DNA from: Chlorops oryzae
Lineage: Eukaryota > Arthropoda > Insecta > Diptera > Chloropidae
Reading direction: 5' to 3'
Assembly (NCBI GenBank): GCA_020466095.1
Contig: CM035807.1
Span: 48,473,004-48,537,003, forward strand
Length of the DNA stretch: 64,000 bases
Positions 12,301 through 21,905 of this stretch are shown here, one piece after another; position 1 is the stretch's first letter, and each line of letters opens with the position of its first letter. Both the position numbers and the translations under genes were made by a program. The notes below the pieces were generated by a model that had not been told where the DNA came from, did no database searches, and worked only from the letters and a program-made list of their open reading frames with translations.

Positions 12301-15300
12301 GTTGGTTTTTTTTTCGTTCATCTATGGCGCAGAGAATTACAACGCAATAGGCCATTTACACACGCCGTTTTATTCGCGTTTTAGCAACTTTGCCCGTTTT
12401 AGCACTAAAACAACTTAGATTTTTCCCGTTATATCATACAAAACTAAAACGCTAAATCAATCACTTTTCTTTGAGTCTTGGAATGAAGTCTACAGTGCAG
12501 CTAATACGTCGCAAGCTTACACCTCCTTTTATAATACACTGCAATACCATATTAACTCATCTACAAAAACCTTCCAATCAAAACATAAATATAAAAAAAT
12601 TAAACCTTGGATAAATGATTCTTTGATAAGAAAAATTAACCTCAAAAACAAATTAGGTCGCAAATGTTCTAAACATCCTAATAACGTTCAGCTCAAGCAT
12701 CGCTATAGAAACTTAGTTTATGCAATAAAGCAAGATATTTTCACTATTCGCGAGCAGTTTTATCATGACCAATTCGCGAGATGCGGCAATGATTCTAAAA
12801 ACCAATGGTCTTTGGTAAATGACATTACAAACATACATGATCATACAAAAGTTCCAATCAGTTTGAAAGTCAATAATAGGATTTGTTCTGATGATGCTTC
12901 TGTTGCAAATGAATTCAATGACTATTTTTCGAGTATACAGTCCCCATCCTACTCAAATATCATTTTTCGACTCGATGATCACTACATCGATGATCCGATT
13001 TCAAGCAGAAGTTTTTTTTTCGATGACATCAATGCTTTTGAAGTCGTTAAAATTATTAAATCCATCGATAATTCCTCATCGTGCGGTTTCGACAACGTCT
13101 CAAATAAAGTGCTGAAAGCGATAGCCTTTAATGTATCCGATATTTTAGCTCATTTATTCAATCTAAGTATTAGATTTGGATGCTTTCCAAATGAATTAAA
13201 ACAAGCTGTTGTGATTCCCCTTTTTAAAAAAGGTGATAGAGATATTAAAGAAAATTATAGACCAATTTCGCTTCTTCCAGTAATTTCCAAAATCTTTGAA
13301 AAAGCTGTAAAACGCCGTATTCTTGAATTTCTTCATAAAATAAATTTTCTTAGCCCAAAGCAATTTGGTTTTAGATCCTCCCTATCAACAGAAGACGCAC
13401 TTTTGGAATTCAGCTCTTACCTCCATAAGGGACTGGATGATAAATATCTGTGTGCTTGTCTGTTTGTGGATATTACCAAAGCCTTTGATATGGTGGATCA
13501 CAACATCCTTCTAGCCAAACTTCATAAAATGGGATTTAGGGGTTTTATGCATGATTGGTTCGCCTCTTACCTACTTAACCGTCATCAACGAGTGAAAATT
13601 GGCACGTCGTTAAGCGCTCCTTCTATCTTAAATCTGGGTGTCCCACAGGGCTCGGTACTTGGGCCAATCTTGTTTTTAATTTATATAAACTCGATTTTCC
13701 TGCAAGACTTCAGAGGGCATGTCACCGCCTTTGCTGATGATTTGGGTTTTTCCTATAAGACATCTTCGCATGTAGAGCTTCTTTCTGAACTAAATTACGA
13801 CTTGCACATTCTGAGGCTCTGGTTTGCCAAACATAAGCTCCTGATAAGCAACAAAACTAAACTTATGTATGTAAGTCTATCTACACGGCCTGCTCCAGAC
13901 ATGGAGGTTGTTTATCACCACCCTTGCTGTGAAAAATTTCCGCTCTCCCAGTACGCGTCTTGCAATTTTAATGCTACAGTTAACTGTAGTCCTGATTGTT
14001 TTGCAATTGAAGTGTGGACCATTATAAATATCTGGGTGTTTTAATTGATAAAAATCTAAATTGGAAACAGCATACAATAAACTTAAAAAATTACTTTCGT
14101 TCTTTCCTCAGGAAATTTTATCATTTAGCAAAATTTTGTTCTGCAAATATCCTTAAAATGTTCTATTTTGGTTTATTTCATTCAAAATTAGCCTATGGTA
14201 TTTCTTGTTGGGGAGGAGCATATGCGAACAAAATTCAACCATTGCTTATTTTGCAGAAATGCGTAATCAGAAAAATGTGCAATGCAAATCGTCGAAGTTC
14301 TTCTCTTGAGTATTTCAAGCGGATGAATATTCTTCCTGTGCGTCATTTGTACTACTTTCAAGTTCTCAAAATTCTTTTCAAAAGAAAGCTTCAATACCAT
14401 TCGTTCTCCGTTTCATCTTACAATTTACGTCATGTTCTTAATTTGCCAGTTCCTACCTTTCGTACCAGCAGTTACCGCAGTAACTTCTCAGTCACTTCCT
14501 GCAGACTTTTTAATAGCTTACTACATTCAATCAAAGCATTACATTCTTCATATAGGTTTTTGAAACACCTTAAAAAGTGGCTTCTAAGTGTAAATTACCA
14601 AAGCATAGAACTGCTATTCCGTTTATAACACAGGTATACAAGGTTTTGGACCAGAGAAACTGGATAGCGACCCTATAGGAATTTTTCGTGCTGATTCCGA
14701 ATCTGGTACCCGTTTTTCTCTATCACGTCAAGTTTTTGAGAAATCGTTAAATAACGGTTTTTGACATTTTTACCTATAGTCTATGTCAATAATGAGGTCG
14801 TAGACCCTATATGCCTTAACCGATTTCAAAGTTTTTGGTACTCATATGAAAGAGGAATGACAACGCAACATATCCTTTATACACAAATTTGGAATTGATT
14901 CAGTAACTTGGAAGCTATAGGGCAAAAAACGCGATGCTGATTTCCAATTTTTAGCGATTTTGTTTAAAAACTTGAAATTCAAATGGTTATAATTTCCGAA
15001 CCAAGGCTGGTATTCCAGGTCTTAATACTTTGAATGAAAGAACAATCAATTGAAAAAGTTTTGAGCCTAAAACAAAAAAAATCCGTTGCGTCGTTCTAAT
15101 TTTATGAGGATTTTCGCTGAAAATGACAAAAACGAATTTTTATTTTTGGTATATTCTTCGCTCGTTCATATGTATATTTCAGTTCGAATTGTGTATGTTG
15201 GTAAAACTGGCTTAAGAAACATAAAACTTAAATTCTATTTTAAACCTATCTTTAAAGCTAAAACCAATTTAAACTTTAAAAATGAACAGAATTTGAACTG

Positions 15301-18300
15301 AGCCTTTTGTATTGTTTAATATCTGTTTCGCGTATAAGGGACAATAGATAAACACAAAATGACAAAACGACATGCGCATATGTAAACACCCCGTTTTGAC
15401 TTAGTCGTTTTAGCTTAAACGAGTAGCGCTAAAACGTATATGTAAATCTTCTTCTTGCGTGTTTAACTATCCCGGTCTATCCCGGGGTCCGCAAAACGCG
15501 ACCAGTTCCTCCATTTTGTTCTGTCGGTTGCATCATCCGAGGTAAGTCCTACAGCCTCTAGGTCACATTTTATTGTGTCCACCCAGCGCTGTTTCGGACG
15601 CCCCCTTTTTCTGCAACCTTGGATTTCCAGTGCGTAGCCTTTCTTTGCCAAAGTTCATCGTTTGCTCTCAGGACGTGTCCATACCAGCGTAGCCTTGCTT
15701 CTCGCATTTTCCCAATAATTGGCGCAACTCCATAGCGTCTACGGATGTCTACGTTTGGAACATGATCAAGACGAGTGAGTCCAGATATCCAGCGAAGCAT
15801 CTTTGTTTCCATAACACTGACCTTTCTTTCTGCTACTTTCGTTGCTGGTAGACATTCGGTACTATAAAGAGCGACTGGCCTGATGACTGTGCGGTAAATT
15901 TTGGATTTTAAGCGGTCGCTTATCTTATTATCGCACATATTGAACGCCACTTAAGCCAAGCGGCGTTAACTCTCTCAGTAACTTCGCGAGTGATCGTCCC
16001 GTCAGCAGAGAGTGTCGACCCAAGATATTTAAATTTTTCCGTCCTCGGTAGGTCAGTGGTATTTATTTTGATGTTTCCTGCTTCGCAATTGTCTGTTGTC
16101 ATGTATTCTGTTTTCCCGACATTTAAACGTAGTCCAAACATAGACAATCTATCATGCCAGTCTTGTACTTGTTGCAGTAAGTTTTTTTTATTGGTTGAGC
16201 CAAGAAAAACGTCATCTGCATATAGTAACGTCCAGGGAGGTTATATTTGTAGGTCTTCGGTAATTGAATCCATAACTAATATGAACAAAAGAGGAGATAG
16301 AGCTGATCCTTGGTGAACGCCTACAGATATTGAAAATTCAGATGAAAATCCGGCAGCAGAATGTACTCGACTTTTGGGATTTGCATACAGATGTTTTACC
16401 CACATAATAAGTTCTTCCGGCACTAAGTGTTTTCTTAAAGCATACCAAATGAGATCATGAGGAACAGGATCAAATGCTATATCAAGTGGTACTTGTTTTT
16501 CCCTGTGTTTTTCCATTAAAAGTCGAGCGGCATGAATTGCATCTGTGGTGCCCCAGTTTTTAACGAGCCCAGCTTGGTTTATCTTTAACCTGACTATTTC
16601 ACGAATTCGTTTATCTAGTACCCTTCAAACACTTTAAGTTTGTGGGATAAAAGCCGAATCGGCCTATAATTTGAACAATCTGATGGGCTATCTTTATTTT
16701 TCCATATGGGTACGGTTGTGCTCATTAACCAGTCCTCAGTGGATCGTTGACAAGATTTAGCAAGACGATAGATAAATTTTTCCCCATCACGAGTACTTAG
16801 GCGATCATAGAACTTTTCAAAGTGTGCAGCTCTGGTGCATGCCACTGCTCTTTTACATGCCTTTCTTGCATCGACGTACTTTTGCCAGTTTTCGGATGTT
16901 CTATTCCGTATAAACAGATGATAGAGTTTCTTCTTTTCATCGACTTTCAATCTGACTTCATCAGTCCAAAGCCAGGTCTCCTTATCTATCTGTTTTCTGT
17001 CTGGTTCTGTTTTTCCCAATACAGTACGTCCGATGTATTTTATACCTATATTCCAAGATTCCACAACAGATGTGATGGGAGGTAGAGAAATCTTTGATCT
17101 AATTTCATCTTGCCATTCTCCAAATTTTCACCATTTGATTCTTCAGGACCATTTTCAAGATGTCTATATTTTCTTGGTGGATCAACACGTATATGTAAAT
17201 GTCCTATAAGAAAAGATTTAAATAAAAGTGTTTTTTAATTTGTTTTGAAAATTTAAATAGTCTGAACTACCCCTAACATGAATATATCGATATTTATCTA
17301 AGTTTCATCTCTATTGCTATTGTAACAGTGCGACTTGACGTGCGATGGCTCATCGCATACCATTTGTCAAATTTTATGGTATGCGATGGCAGCAGGTAGA
17401 GAGATTTTTTTGTGTGGGCAAATTGCGGTATGCGATGAGCATTTTAAGATGGCATTCAGCGAGAAATTTCACTGCATAGAAGCGCTAAAACATTAAAAGA
17501 GATGCAAGATTTGTTAAATCGAGAGCAAAAAAAAATAAATCCCGCCATTTGGGTAAATCCGTTCTTGCAGAAAAGAGAACAACATAAAAAAACTCAAAAG
17601 TGACTGCCTATCGCAAGCAATAGATGGCATTCGATCAGCTATGAGCGGTCTTCACTTGCGATCTATCGCATACTTTCGATCGCATGCTATGAACCATCGC
17701 ACGTCGAGACCTTAAGTATTGAAACTGTAGCGAAATTTGTTGAATAGAATGAATTTTATTTTTGTTTAAAACTTAAATAGGGAAAAATCAGCAGTAATTA
17801 AATGCGAAATAATTTAACATTTGATTAAGTATAAAATCGTATATGATAAAATTTTTTCATTGCCACACTACATTCGTACGATGTTTCAGTTCATATCTTT
17901 CAAACGGTATATAATATTTAAGATGGAAATATTTTAGCACATATTATGAGGACTACCAAAAGCTAAATTTTGTATATTGAAAATTCTTTGCAAGTTATAT
18001 AATGTTAAATAAGATTTCATTGCACTGCAACGCTTTAAGATTTTGGAAGTGTTTTCAGAGGCTCATGTGCATTTTCTCAAAACTCTGCGAATCTACGCAA
18101 TCCATATCGTTTTCCCTGATATATATTATATATGAATAATAAAATCAAAGGCAGAACCCTTTGGTGTGGGAAAAATATCATTTTACTAGGAGTTTTGACC
18201 TTAAATCTGAGCACTGCCACGCTACGCATACGAATTGAAAAATAAGCGATGAGCAAAATCATTTAACGAGACAATTAAAATCTACAAATAACTCAAAAAT

Positions 18301-19354
18301 GAGAAAAATATGAATACTTTATTTGGTGGTTGATACGTTAATAATAACTGAATATAATCCATTCCGAAAAAAGAAGAAAAAAAATTAAGAACTCATTCTG
18401 AATACAGGGAACTTTTTAGTCTACTAAAGTATGTATAAAAAAAATCACAACTTAGTGATTTCTAAATCAGCGTTAACAGTTTCAATTTGATTGTATGCCA
18501 TTTCCTCAAGTTCAATTTTGGATGTCGTTATGTAGAATGCTTGGACTGCAAATTGCAGTTTTTAGTCTTTTTCGTTATTCATGAATAATTAGTCTTTTCT
18601 GAAATCTCGTACTGACTAAAAGAATTTTAATGCAGTCTTTCCTGAATATTGGGACTGCAAGTCAGTGATTGCAATCAATGCATAACGAGAAAATGAATAA
18701 AAAACAGACTAATTAATCAGGAATAACAAAAATGATTTAGATTTGTTATTTGCAGTCTTATTCCTGACTAATGACTATGACGTTAATCATTTTTCGGACA
18801 ATCGAAAGACTGAATATTCAGATATGCAGGGGTGTCACAGAATCCGAAAGCTGTCGCAATCGGAACTAAAACCGATCGAAATTTCATACAAAATAAACAA
18901 ATTTTGTTGTTTTTGGTTTTCAATCGGAACTAATATCGGTTTCTAATTGCATAGAACCCTTTTTTATCGGTCTGTCTATGAAATATATATGAAAATTCAG
19001 TCGACTAAAATTACAATTCCGAGAGCTATCGGATTCTGTGACACCCCTGATGATTGCATTCTTTAACACCTCTGTTAAATATTTAAATTGAATTTAATAA
19101 TTTTAGTCCTAAAATTTTTTTATTTGTATATTCTACTATATGAATCTTACAGCGCAGACAGGATGAACTTGAGAGAAAAGCTGCTGAACTGGACAGACGA
19201 GAACAGCAACTTCAAGGAAGTGTGCCACATTTAAATAATTGGCCACCATTACCAGATAATTTCTGCGTGAAGCCATGTTTTTATCAGGACTTCAATGTTG
19301 AAATCCCTTCAGAGTTCCAGAAACTTATTAAGCAACTCTATTATACTTGGATGT
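1234..19354 (+). CDS. Scamp: Scamp, secretory carrier-associated membrane protein (N-terminal part)
   Basis: Host gene assembled from three exons: 1234-1290, 1352-1501 and 19153-19354. All introns are GT-AG, and exons 1 and 2 are whole-codon length, so the frame runs through without a break (136 residues plus one base). The predicted N-terminus has SCAMP hallmarks in order: NPF-type endocytic motifs (ENPF, YNPF), a charged [17 protein letters not shown] coiled coil, and the WPPLP-CV-PCFYQD segment just before the first membrane span. SCAMPs are four-span proteins of post-Golgi recycling vesicles. The cytosolic N-terminus binds EH-domain proteins through NPF. The membrane-span exons are not seen in the window. 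Not proven: the exon 2 donor at 1502, and whether a small exon is missing between 1501 and 19153. Confidence 0.85.
1552..2222 (-). other. Probable 3' LTR region of the CsRn1-like remnant plus unassigned sequence
   Basis: On the minus strand the polypurine tract AAAGGGGAGTA near 2224-2234 is followed by a TGTGGCAACC start at 2222. This matches the layout of the intact CsRn1 element at 28.4-33.9 kb, where an AAAGGGGGTAG tract precedes a TGTGAG start. The other end of the LTR could not be placed. A minus-strand frame of 85 codons at 1711-1968 was not recognised. Confidence 0.4.
2223..3875 (-). pseudogene. CsRn1-like Ty3 pol remnant (RNase H and integrase)
   Basis: Minus-strand pol of a Ty3-type LTR retrotransposon. 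It starts inside RNase H ([14 protein letters not shown], then [12 protein letters not shown] and TDHKPL) and runs into ADMLSRI and the integrase zinc-binding region (H near 3260, CIQC near 3150). Further down, the integrase core can be followed in shifting frames (near 3000-3060: DIV-PFPPS, then [11 protein letters not shown]; near 2780: a PYHPKSN-type segment). There are several frameshifts, one near 3560. The 5' half (gag, protease, RT) is absent: at ~3870 the sequence switches abruptly to a different Ty3 element. Gene order and motifs match the intact element at 28391-33856. Confidence 0.8.
3876..4386 (-). pseudogene. Integrase fragment of the gypsy-type element
   Basis: The HHCC zinc-binding module (H in FHDGPLGGH near 4190, CEKCQQNKC near 4090) is followed by the first part of the integrase core: the first catalytic Asp in YMDMVGPLP, then [10 protein letters not shown] frameshift lies near 4120, between the zinc module and the core. 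The frame ends at the junction with the CsRn1-like remnant, so the third acidic residue is absent. Confidence 0.8.
4304..5836 (-). pseudogene. Reverse transcriptase-RNase H of the gypsy-type element
   Basis: The frame is open from 5329 to 4304. It carries [17 protein letters not shown], the catalytic [22 protein letters not shown], the RNase H start TTDPSN (Asp of the usual TDAS), YSTIEKE and NADALSRL. The N-terminal RT part (QWRLVVDFR type) is visible between 5330 and 5540 but in a different frame with stops, so the polyprotein is dead. The last codons run past the integrase boundary because of a local frame change. Confidence 0.85.
5838..6257. repeat. AT-rich insertion inside pol
   Basis: About 420 bp with no coding similarity splits the linker between protease and RT. 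Pol similarity stops near 6257 and resumes near 5836. It contains a motif pair ACATAAATAGCACATAA (about 6022 and 6174) and an inverted pair: GCTACACCCCCTTTT near 6100 and AAAAGGGGGGTGCAGC near 6230. Probably a small non-autonomous element. No clear target duplication was found. Confidence 0.45.
6425..7213 (-). pseudogene. Retropepsin-like protease region
   Basis: The minus-strand frame contains the aspartyl protease active site [12 protein letters not shown] near 6845-6880 and, downstream, the LLGRD flap-proximal motif near 6635. That spacing is typical for a Ty3 retropepsin. It is followed by an RT-proximal linker ending in EEVVVHNK. Frames break on both sides (7200 and 6425). Confidence 0.75.
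7441..9240 (-). pseudogene. Gag of the gypsy-type element, multi-zinc-knuckle
   Basis: Read on the minus strand. An N-terminal coiled-coil segment (8861-9235, rich in Glu/Lys/Leu heptads) is followed by a capsid-like region (8174-8627) and then a nucleocapsid region (7441-8202) with about five C-x2-C-type knuckles, for example [14 protein letters not shown] near 7800. Several knuckles are degenerate. At least two frameshifts (near 8480 and 8190) and a stop separate the parts. It binds element RNA in the intact family. Here it is a relic. Confidence 0.7.
9241..9738. other. Leader region with GA microsatellite
   Basis: Untranslated leader side of the gypsy-type element. A (GA)n run of about 38 bp lies at 9294-9333. 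The rest is AT-rich with no coding similarity. A 5' LTR boundary or tRNA-primed site was not identified. Confidence 0.4.
9739..10944 (+). mobile_element. Mariner element copy 1, left end lost
   Basis: Similarity to mariner copy 2 (59613-60887) begins at TTCGTGTCAAAATTTGACG near 9739, so the left inverted repeat and ~90 bp are missing. The right end is complete: it ends CAGCCAACCTGT at 10944 followed by TA. It inserted between, or was retained at the boundary of, two LTR-element remnants. Confidence 0.9.
9832..10877 (+). pseudogene. Mariner transposase, frameshifted (copy 1)
   Basis: D,D34D transposase. The helix-turn-helix half is open from ~9857 and the catalytic half from 10188. Against copy 2 it has an extra A in the A-run right after the start codon (9836-9843, 8 A versus 7) and a 2-bp loss near 10179, so the protein is not readable from one start. 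It keeps catalytic motifs that copy 2 has lost: the second Asp is present (FHQDN) and the C-terminus is complete (stop 10875). YVTMDETW and PDLAPSD are also present. Confidence 0.9.
10945..12180 (-). mobile_element. mdg1/412-like Ty3 element remnant (leader and gag)
   Basis: On the minus strand a leader with a small frame (11704-11853) is followed by gag-like text in shifting frames. A capsid segment [19 protein letters not shown] lies near 11260-11320, comparable with FDGRPQNLQSFIDFLE in the element at 34.9-38.1 kb. No protease or RT follows before mariner copy 1. Frames are broken throughout. Family placement is inference from gag wording and the leader frame. Confidence 0.55.
11704..11862 (-). 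pseudogene. Leader micro-ORF with N-myristoylation signal
   Basis: The minus-strand frame begins MGTPNSK, a good N-myristoylation start (Gly2, Ser6, Lys7). A polar stretch and a hydrophobic segment ([14 protein letters not shown]) follow, then a stop where the related frame at 37260-37472 continues into a basic tail. It lies ahead of gag. Function unknown. The related leader frames suggest a small membrane-anchored protein. Confidence 0.5.
12346..12420 (+). repeat. Possible left inverted end of a DNA element
   Basis: AATAGGCCATTTACA near 12346, followed by CGTTTTA and GTTTTAGC motifs, is mirrored by GCTAAAACGTATATGTAAAT...GTCCTATA around 15428-15447 and 17201-17206 once the RTE insertion is removed. 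The flanks share TA. This suggests that the CR1-like LINE and the RTE LINE sit inside a non-autonomous DNA transposon spanning about 12350-17205. Confidence 0.35.
12480..14640 (+). mobile_element. CR1-superfamily LINE, 5' truncated
   Basis: Contains the end of the endonuclease-RT linker, the full RT and the C-terminal region, and has no endonuclease domain. It is flanked by a TIR-like segment on the left and unassigned sequence on the right. The poly-A or repeat tail was not resolved. Confidence 0.75.
12500..14628 (+). pseudogene. LINE reverse transcriptase, CR1/L2-type, frameshifted
   Basis: The RT is readable from the [11 protein letters not shown] linker near 12608 through [19 protein letters not shown], the first catalytic block [31 protein letters not shown] and FADD near 13730, to the thumb ([12 protein letters not shown]). 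The frame at 12623-14044 fails near 14010 and continues in another frame from 14014 to 14628 (LGISCWGG-type C-terminus). One small indel, plus divergence near 13900-14000, is the main lesion. It matches CR1/L2-group wording rather than RTE or Jockey. Clade call by eye. Confidence 0.8.
14641..15433. other. Unassigned AT-rich intronic sequence
   Basis: No coding frame recognised. It ends with repeated CGTTTTAGC-like motifs (15390-15440) that belong to the possible DNA-element end. Confidence 0.3.
15434..15447. repeat. Target-site duplication of RTE copy 2 (left)
   Basis: ACGTATATGTAAAT at 15434-15447 is repeated exactly at 17187-17200, flanking the RTE element. Confidence 0.9.
15448..17186 (-). 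mobile_element. RTE-type LINE copy 2 with 14-bp target duplication
   Basis: A minus-strand LINE, 5' truncated and internally deleted, bounded by exact 14-bp duplications. Its 3' end is an (AAG)n tail at 15448-15456 directly against the left duplication, as expected for RTE. It shares the complete 3' half with copy 1. Confidence 0.92.
15463..17064 (-). pseudogene. RTE reverse transcriptase, multiply broken
   Basis: Read from 17064 downward: a linker ([19 protein letters not shown], ending [11 protein letters not shown]), a deletion near 16730 that removes the linker-to-finger segment, [36 protein letters not shown] near 16290, YADDV near 16215, then the C-terminal [13 protein letters not shown] and [11 protein letters not shown] blocks. 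There are frame changes near 16620, 16240, 15930 and 15650. Copy 1 is less damaged over the shared part. Confidence 0.88.
17187..17200. repeat. Target-site duplication of RTE copy 2 (right)
   Basis: The second exact copy of ACGTATATGTAAAT. Confidence 0.9.
17326..17712. mobile_element. MITE-like element with GACGTGCGATGG ends
   Basis: The terminal segments share the inverted core GACGTGCGATGG (17337-17348 and the complement at 17694-17705). GCATACC/GCATGC motifs repeat inside. TAA is present at both outer edges (17323-17325 and 17713-17715), which would fit a PIF/Harbinger-type 3-bp duplication. No coding frame. The exact ends are approximate. Confidence 0.5.
17713..18826. other. Unassigned AT-rich intron sequence
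   Basis: No gene recognised. Repeats of GACTGCAA and GACTAAT motifs at 18530-18770 suggest another decayed repeat. Confidence 0.3.
18827..19049. mobile_element. 223-bp MITE next to Scamp exon 3
   Basis: The termini are CAGGGGTGTCACAGAATCCG and its inverted complement, about 24 bp with one or two mismatches, further extended by imperfect pairing. ATG flanks both sides (18824-18826 and 19050-19052). It ends 103 bp before exon 3. Confidence 0.75.
19153..19354 (+). CDS. Scamp: Scamp exon 3
   Basis: Acceptor TTACAG at 19147-19152, donor GTAAGT at 19355. 202 nt encode the [17 protein letters not shown] coiled coil, the NNWPPLP segment, the conserved CV-PCFYQD motif and the run-up to the first membrane span (LYYTWM). 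The exon ends in phase 1, so the next exon should start by completing an aromatic codon. No such exon was recognised downstream. Confidence 0.9.
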
Positions 19355-19778
19355 GTAAGTACAAAATATTGTTAGCTTTTTAAACAAAGTTTTCGTTGTT
19401 GCGTATTCAAGTTGATTTTCCTGATCGACGTTTATTAAACTATTCTGTTTTCTATTTATGATAAAAAACGAAAATTAATACAGATTTTTACATATCTTAT
19501 ATTAATCAGGGGGTCATGGAAATAGAATCAATGTTAACATGCAAGTTACTTTGAATTGAAAAACGTCAAAAAAAGTGAAAAAGAAAGTTACATCACTCGA
19601 GGTGTTTGCGCTCCATACCGAGAATACTTCTTGTGTTACGGTAGTCTTTATTGTGTTCCAAGCTATGTTCACACGAGTACTCGCTAGAGCATACATTCAG
19701 TGCTTAACTAAGTATACATCTTCCCCTTTAAAAACTGATATGGAACGACACCGCAATATTATTGCAGTGGACGTGAAC
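19355..19778. other. Scamp intron 3 start with a shared repeat
   Basis: Non-coding. Bases 19658-19714 (AAGCTATGTTCACACGAGTA...CTTAACTAAGT) recur as a direct repeat at 25161-25217 with few differences, marking a dispersed element end. Confidence 0.5.
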
Positions 19779-19967
19779 CTAGTTTAAGGGGTTCTGCTTT
19801 GTTAAAGAAATATGTTCAGTTTTTAGTACAGCTATCCAATTGAAAACAGTTGCTCTTGAAGGACCACAGACTCCCAATACACTTTGCATATCAGCAAAAA
19901 TTTCTGTACCGGAAAGACCTTTCTTAAATAAGTATATAATTACTGAACGATATTCAAAGTTTTCCAT
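19779..19967 (-). pseudogene. Mariner-type transposase N-terminal fragment
   Basis: A 62-codon minus-strand frame resembles the first helix-turn-helix of a mariner transposase: YRSVIIYLFKKGLSGTEI, then PSRATVFNWIAVLKTEHISL. The catalytic domain is absent. A different lineage from the two D,D34D copies in this window. Confidence 0.6.
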
Positions 19968-20751
19968 TATAGAAAAAATATAACAATTATTCCCCTTTGA
20001 ACAGCTGCTGCTTTTAAACTAATTGACAGACCCAGCTAAAATTTCCCAAACACTTATTCCAAGACTTGAATATTCCAGTAATCATCTGCTTTTTATGATA
20101 GTTCTGACACATATAAGGAAATCTAGGCACTTTTCACACAACCTATACAGTGCTAAAATCAGACCTGTTAAATCCCGATTAAGATTAATAATCATGAATT
20201 ATTGTTCTTTTTTTAATCCATAATCATTATTAATTTAACTTCTTGAAATTTTTGATTATTAATGATTGCGATTACCAAATAATCGTGAAATAATCAGGAC
20301 TATTTCAGATTAATGAAAAAAATCAGAAAAAATCAAAAAATAATCAAAAAAATAATCCCGATTAATTTTAGATTATTTTTGAATAGTTTTGATTTTTTTT
20401 GATTATTTTTGATTTTTCCTGATTATTTTTGGGTTTTTTGATTTTTTTTGATTATTTTTGATTTGTTCTGATTTTTTTTTTTTTATTAATTTTAATTATT
20501 TTCAATTTGTAATTGAGTAACATCGTTTTTCCAAAGTTTCCCTATAGTCCGTGGGACCGGCACCGGACAAGTGAATTCACCGGCCACCTGTGGTTAGGAC
20601 CACCCCTCGTCAAACCACCGGCAATACTTTCGACAGGCGAATTTTACATTGCGATGTCATAGGCAAGGACATATGGGCCCCTCGCTGTAGTAGGGGGATA
20701 TGTTCGTTCTGGATGTGCAACTTTTTTTGTATGGAAAATCGGAAAAAGACG

Positions 20752-21118
20752 CACATTGAAGATCTAGAAAATTTTTGTTCATTTGTATGAGATGTCGCAC
20801 ATTTAAGATCTAGAAAATTTTTGTTCATTTGTATGAGATGTCGCACATTGAAGATCTAGAAAATTTTTTTTCATTTGTATGAGATGTCGCACATCTAGAA
20901 ATTTTTGGAGGTTTGTATGAGGTGACATACATTTAGGTCTTTGGAAATTTAGGAAGTTTATATGAGATGACATACGTTTAGGTCTTTGGAAATTTTTGGA
21001 GGTTTATATGAGATGACATACGTTTAGGGCTTTGGAAATTTTTGGAAGTTTGTATGAGGTGACATACATTTAGGTCTTTGGAAATTTTTGGAGGTTTATA
21101 TGAGAAGGTTCGCATTGA
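20752..21118. repeat. 46-bp tandem repeats inside the hAT element
   Basis: Eight head-to-tail units of about 46 bp (one is 38 bp). The first three share GATCTAGAAAATTTTTGTTC and GAGATGTCGCAC. The last five share AGGTCTTTGGAAATTTTTGG and GATGACATAC. A second pair of units with GAGAGCATATATAGTTCAAT lies at ~21130-21185 and 21391-21460. Confidence 0.85.
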
Positions 21119-21562
21119 GCCTCATTGAAGAGGTGAGGGGGTGAAAAACTGTGTGGTAGGAGAGCATATATAGTTCAATATGTAAACATTGGGCTAGAGC
21201 TGGAGTTGACTTATCGCTACTGAAGTCATTGAGATGAAGATAAGGCATGATTTTTTAGCCAGAACAAGTTGAAGCGTGCCTCATTGGATGTTTATTCAAA
21301 AATTTTTCAAGTTCAAGTTCAGTTCAATCAGGGGGATATTTTTGGGATTGAATGTTTTAAAAAATTAGTACATATATATGTGTGTATGGTGTGGGTGAGA
21401 AACTGTGTAGAAGGAGAGCATATATAGTTCAATATGTAATGTGGGTGAGAAACTGTGTGGAAGTTTGAAGAAAAAAATTTGTTCTATTGGCGCTATCAGT
21501 CTTACAAGTGAAGTCAAACAGATATTGATATAGTAGTAACCTTGCGACGCACAAAAATACAA

Positions 21563-21905
21563 AAAAGGTAATATCAGAGAGAAGTAATAAAAAGCCATCC
21601 GAATTAGAAATAATCCTGATGAAGGCGGAAGCGAATTCGCCGAAATACGAAGAGATATATACAAAATAAAGCGATCGAAATAAACGTAAACATCCTAAGC
21701 CTCAAAAAATCTATTAAGTATTTAATTTTTTTTGACGCAACGACTCACAAAACATATTATATAAACAAAAAGTAATCATTGAAAAAGTCTGACATACCAT
21801 CATCGTCAAAGTTGAAAAACTTGGACCTTTCTGTAAGACCATTTTCCTTTAAAGGATGATTTCTAATTCGGATTGCTTTTTATTACTTCTCTCTGATATT
21901 GCACC
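21563..21905. repeat. Internal inverted duplication in the hAT coding region
   Basis: About 44 bp at 21568-21612 (AATATCAGAGAGAAGTAATA...) is the reverse complement of 21857-21901. The coding text SNSD-FLLLLSDI therefore appears on both strands, indicating a partial inverted copy of the transposase gene. Confidence 0.7.

Larger units (their letters stand above)
1502..19152 (+). other. Scamp: Scamp intron 2, a 17.65 kb nested transposon field
   Basis: The donor GTGAGA is at 1502 and the acceptor ends TTACAG at 19152 after a pyrimidine-rich tract. Nearly all of the interval is mobile-element sequence: two Ty3 remnants, a mariner, an mdg1-like gag, a CR1-like LINE, an RTE LINE and MITEs. Inferred from the exon pair. 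An intermediate small exon cannot be excluded. Confidence 0.75.

Noticed and set aside
20590..20790. 66-codon + strand frame in the hAT arm
   Set aside because: Lies in the inverted arm and tandem repeats, with no domain. The complementary arm reads differently.
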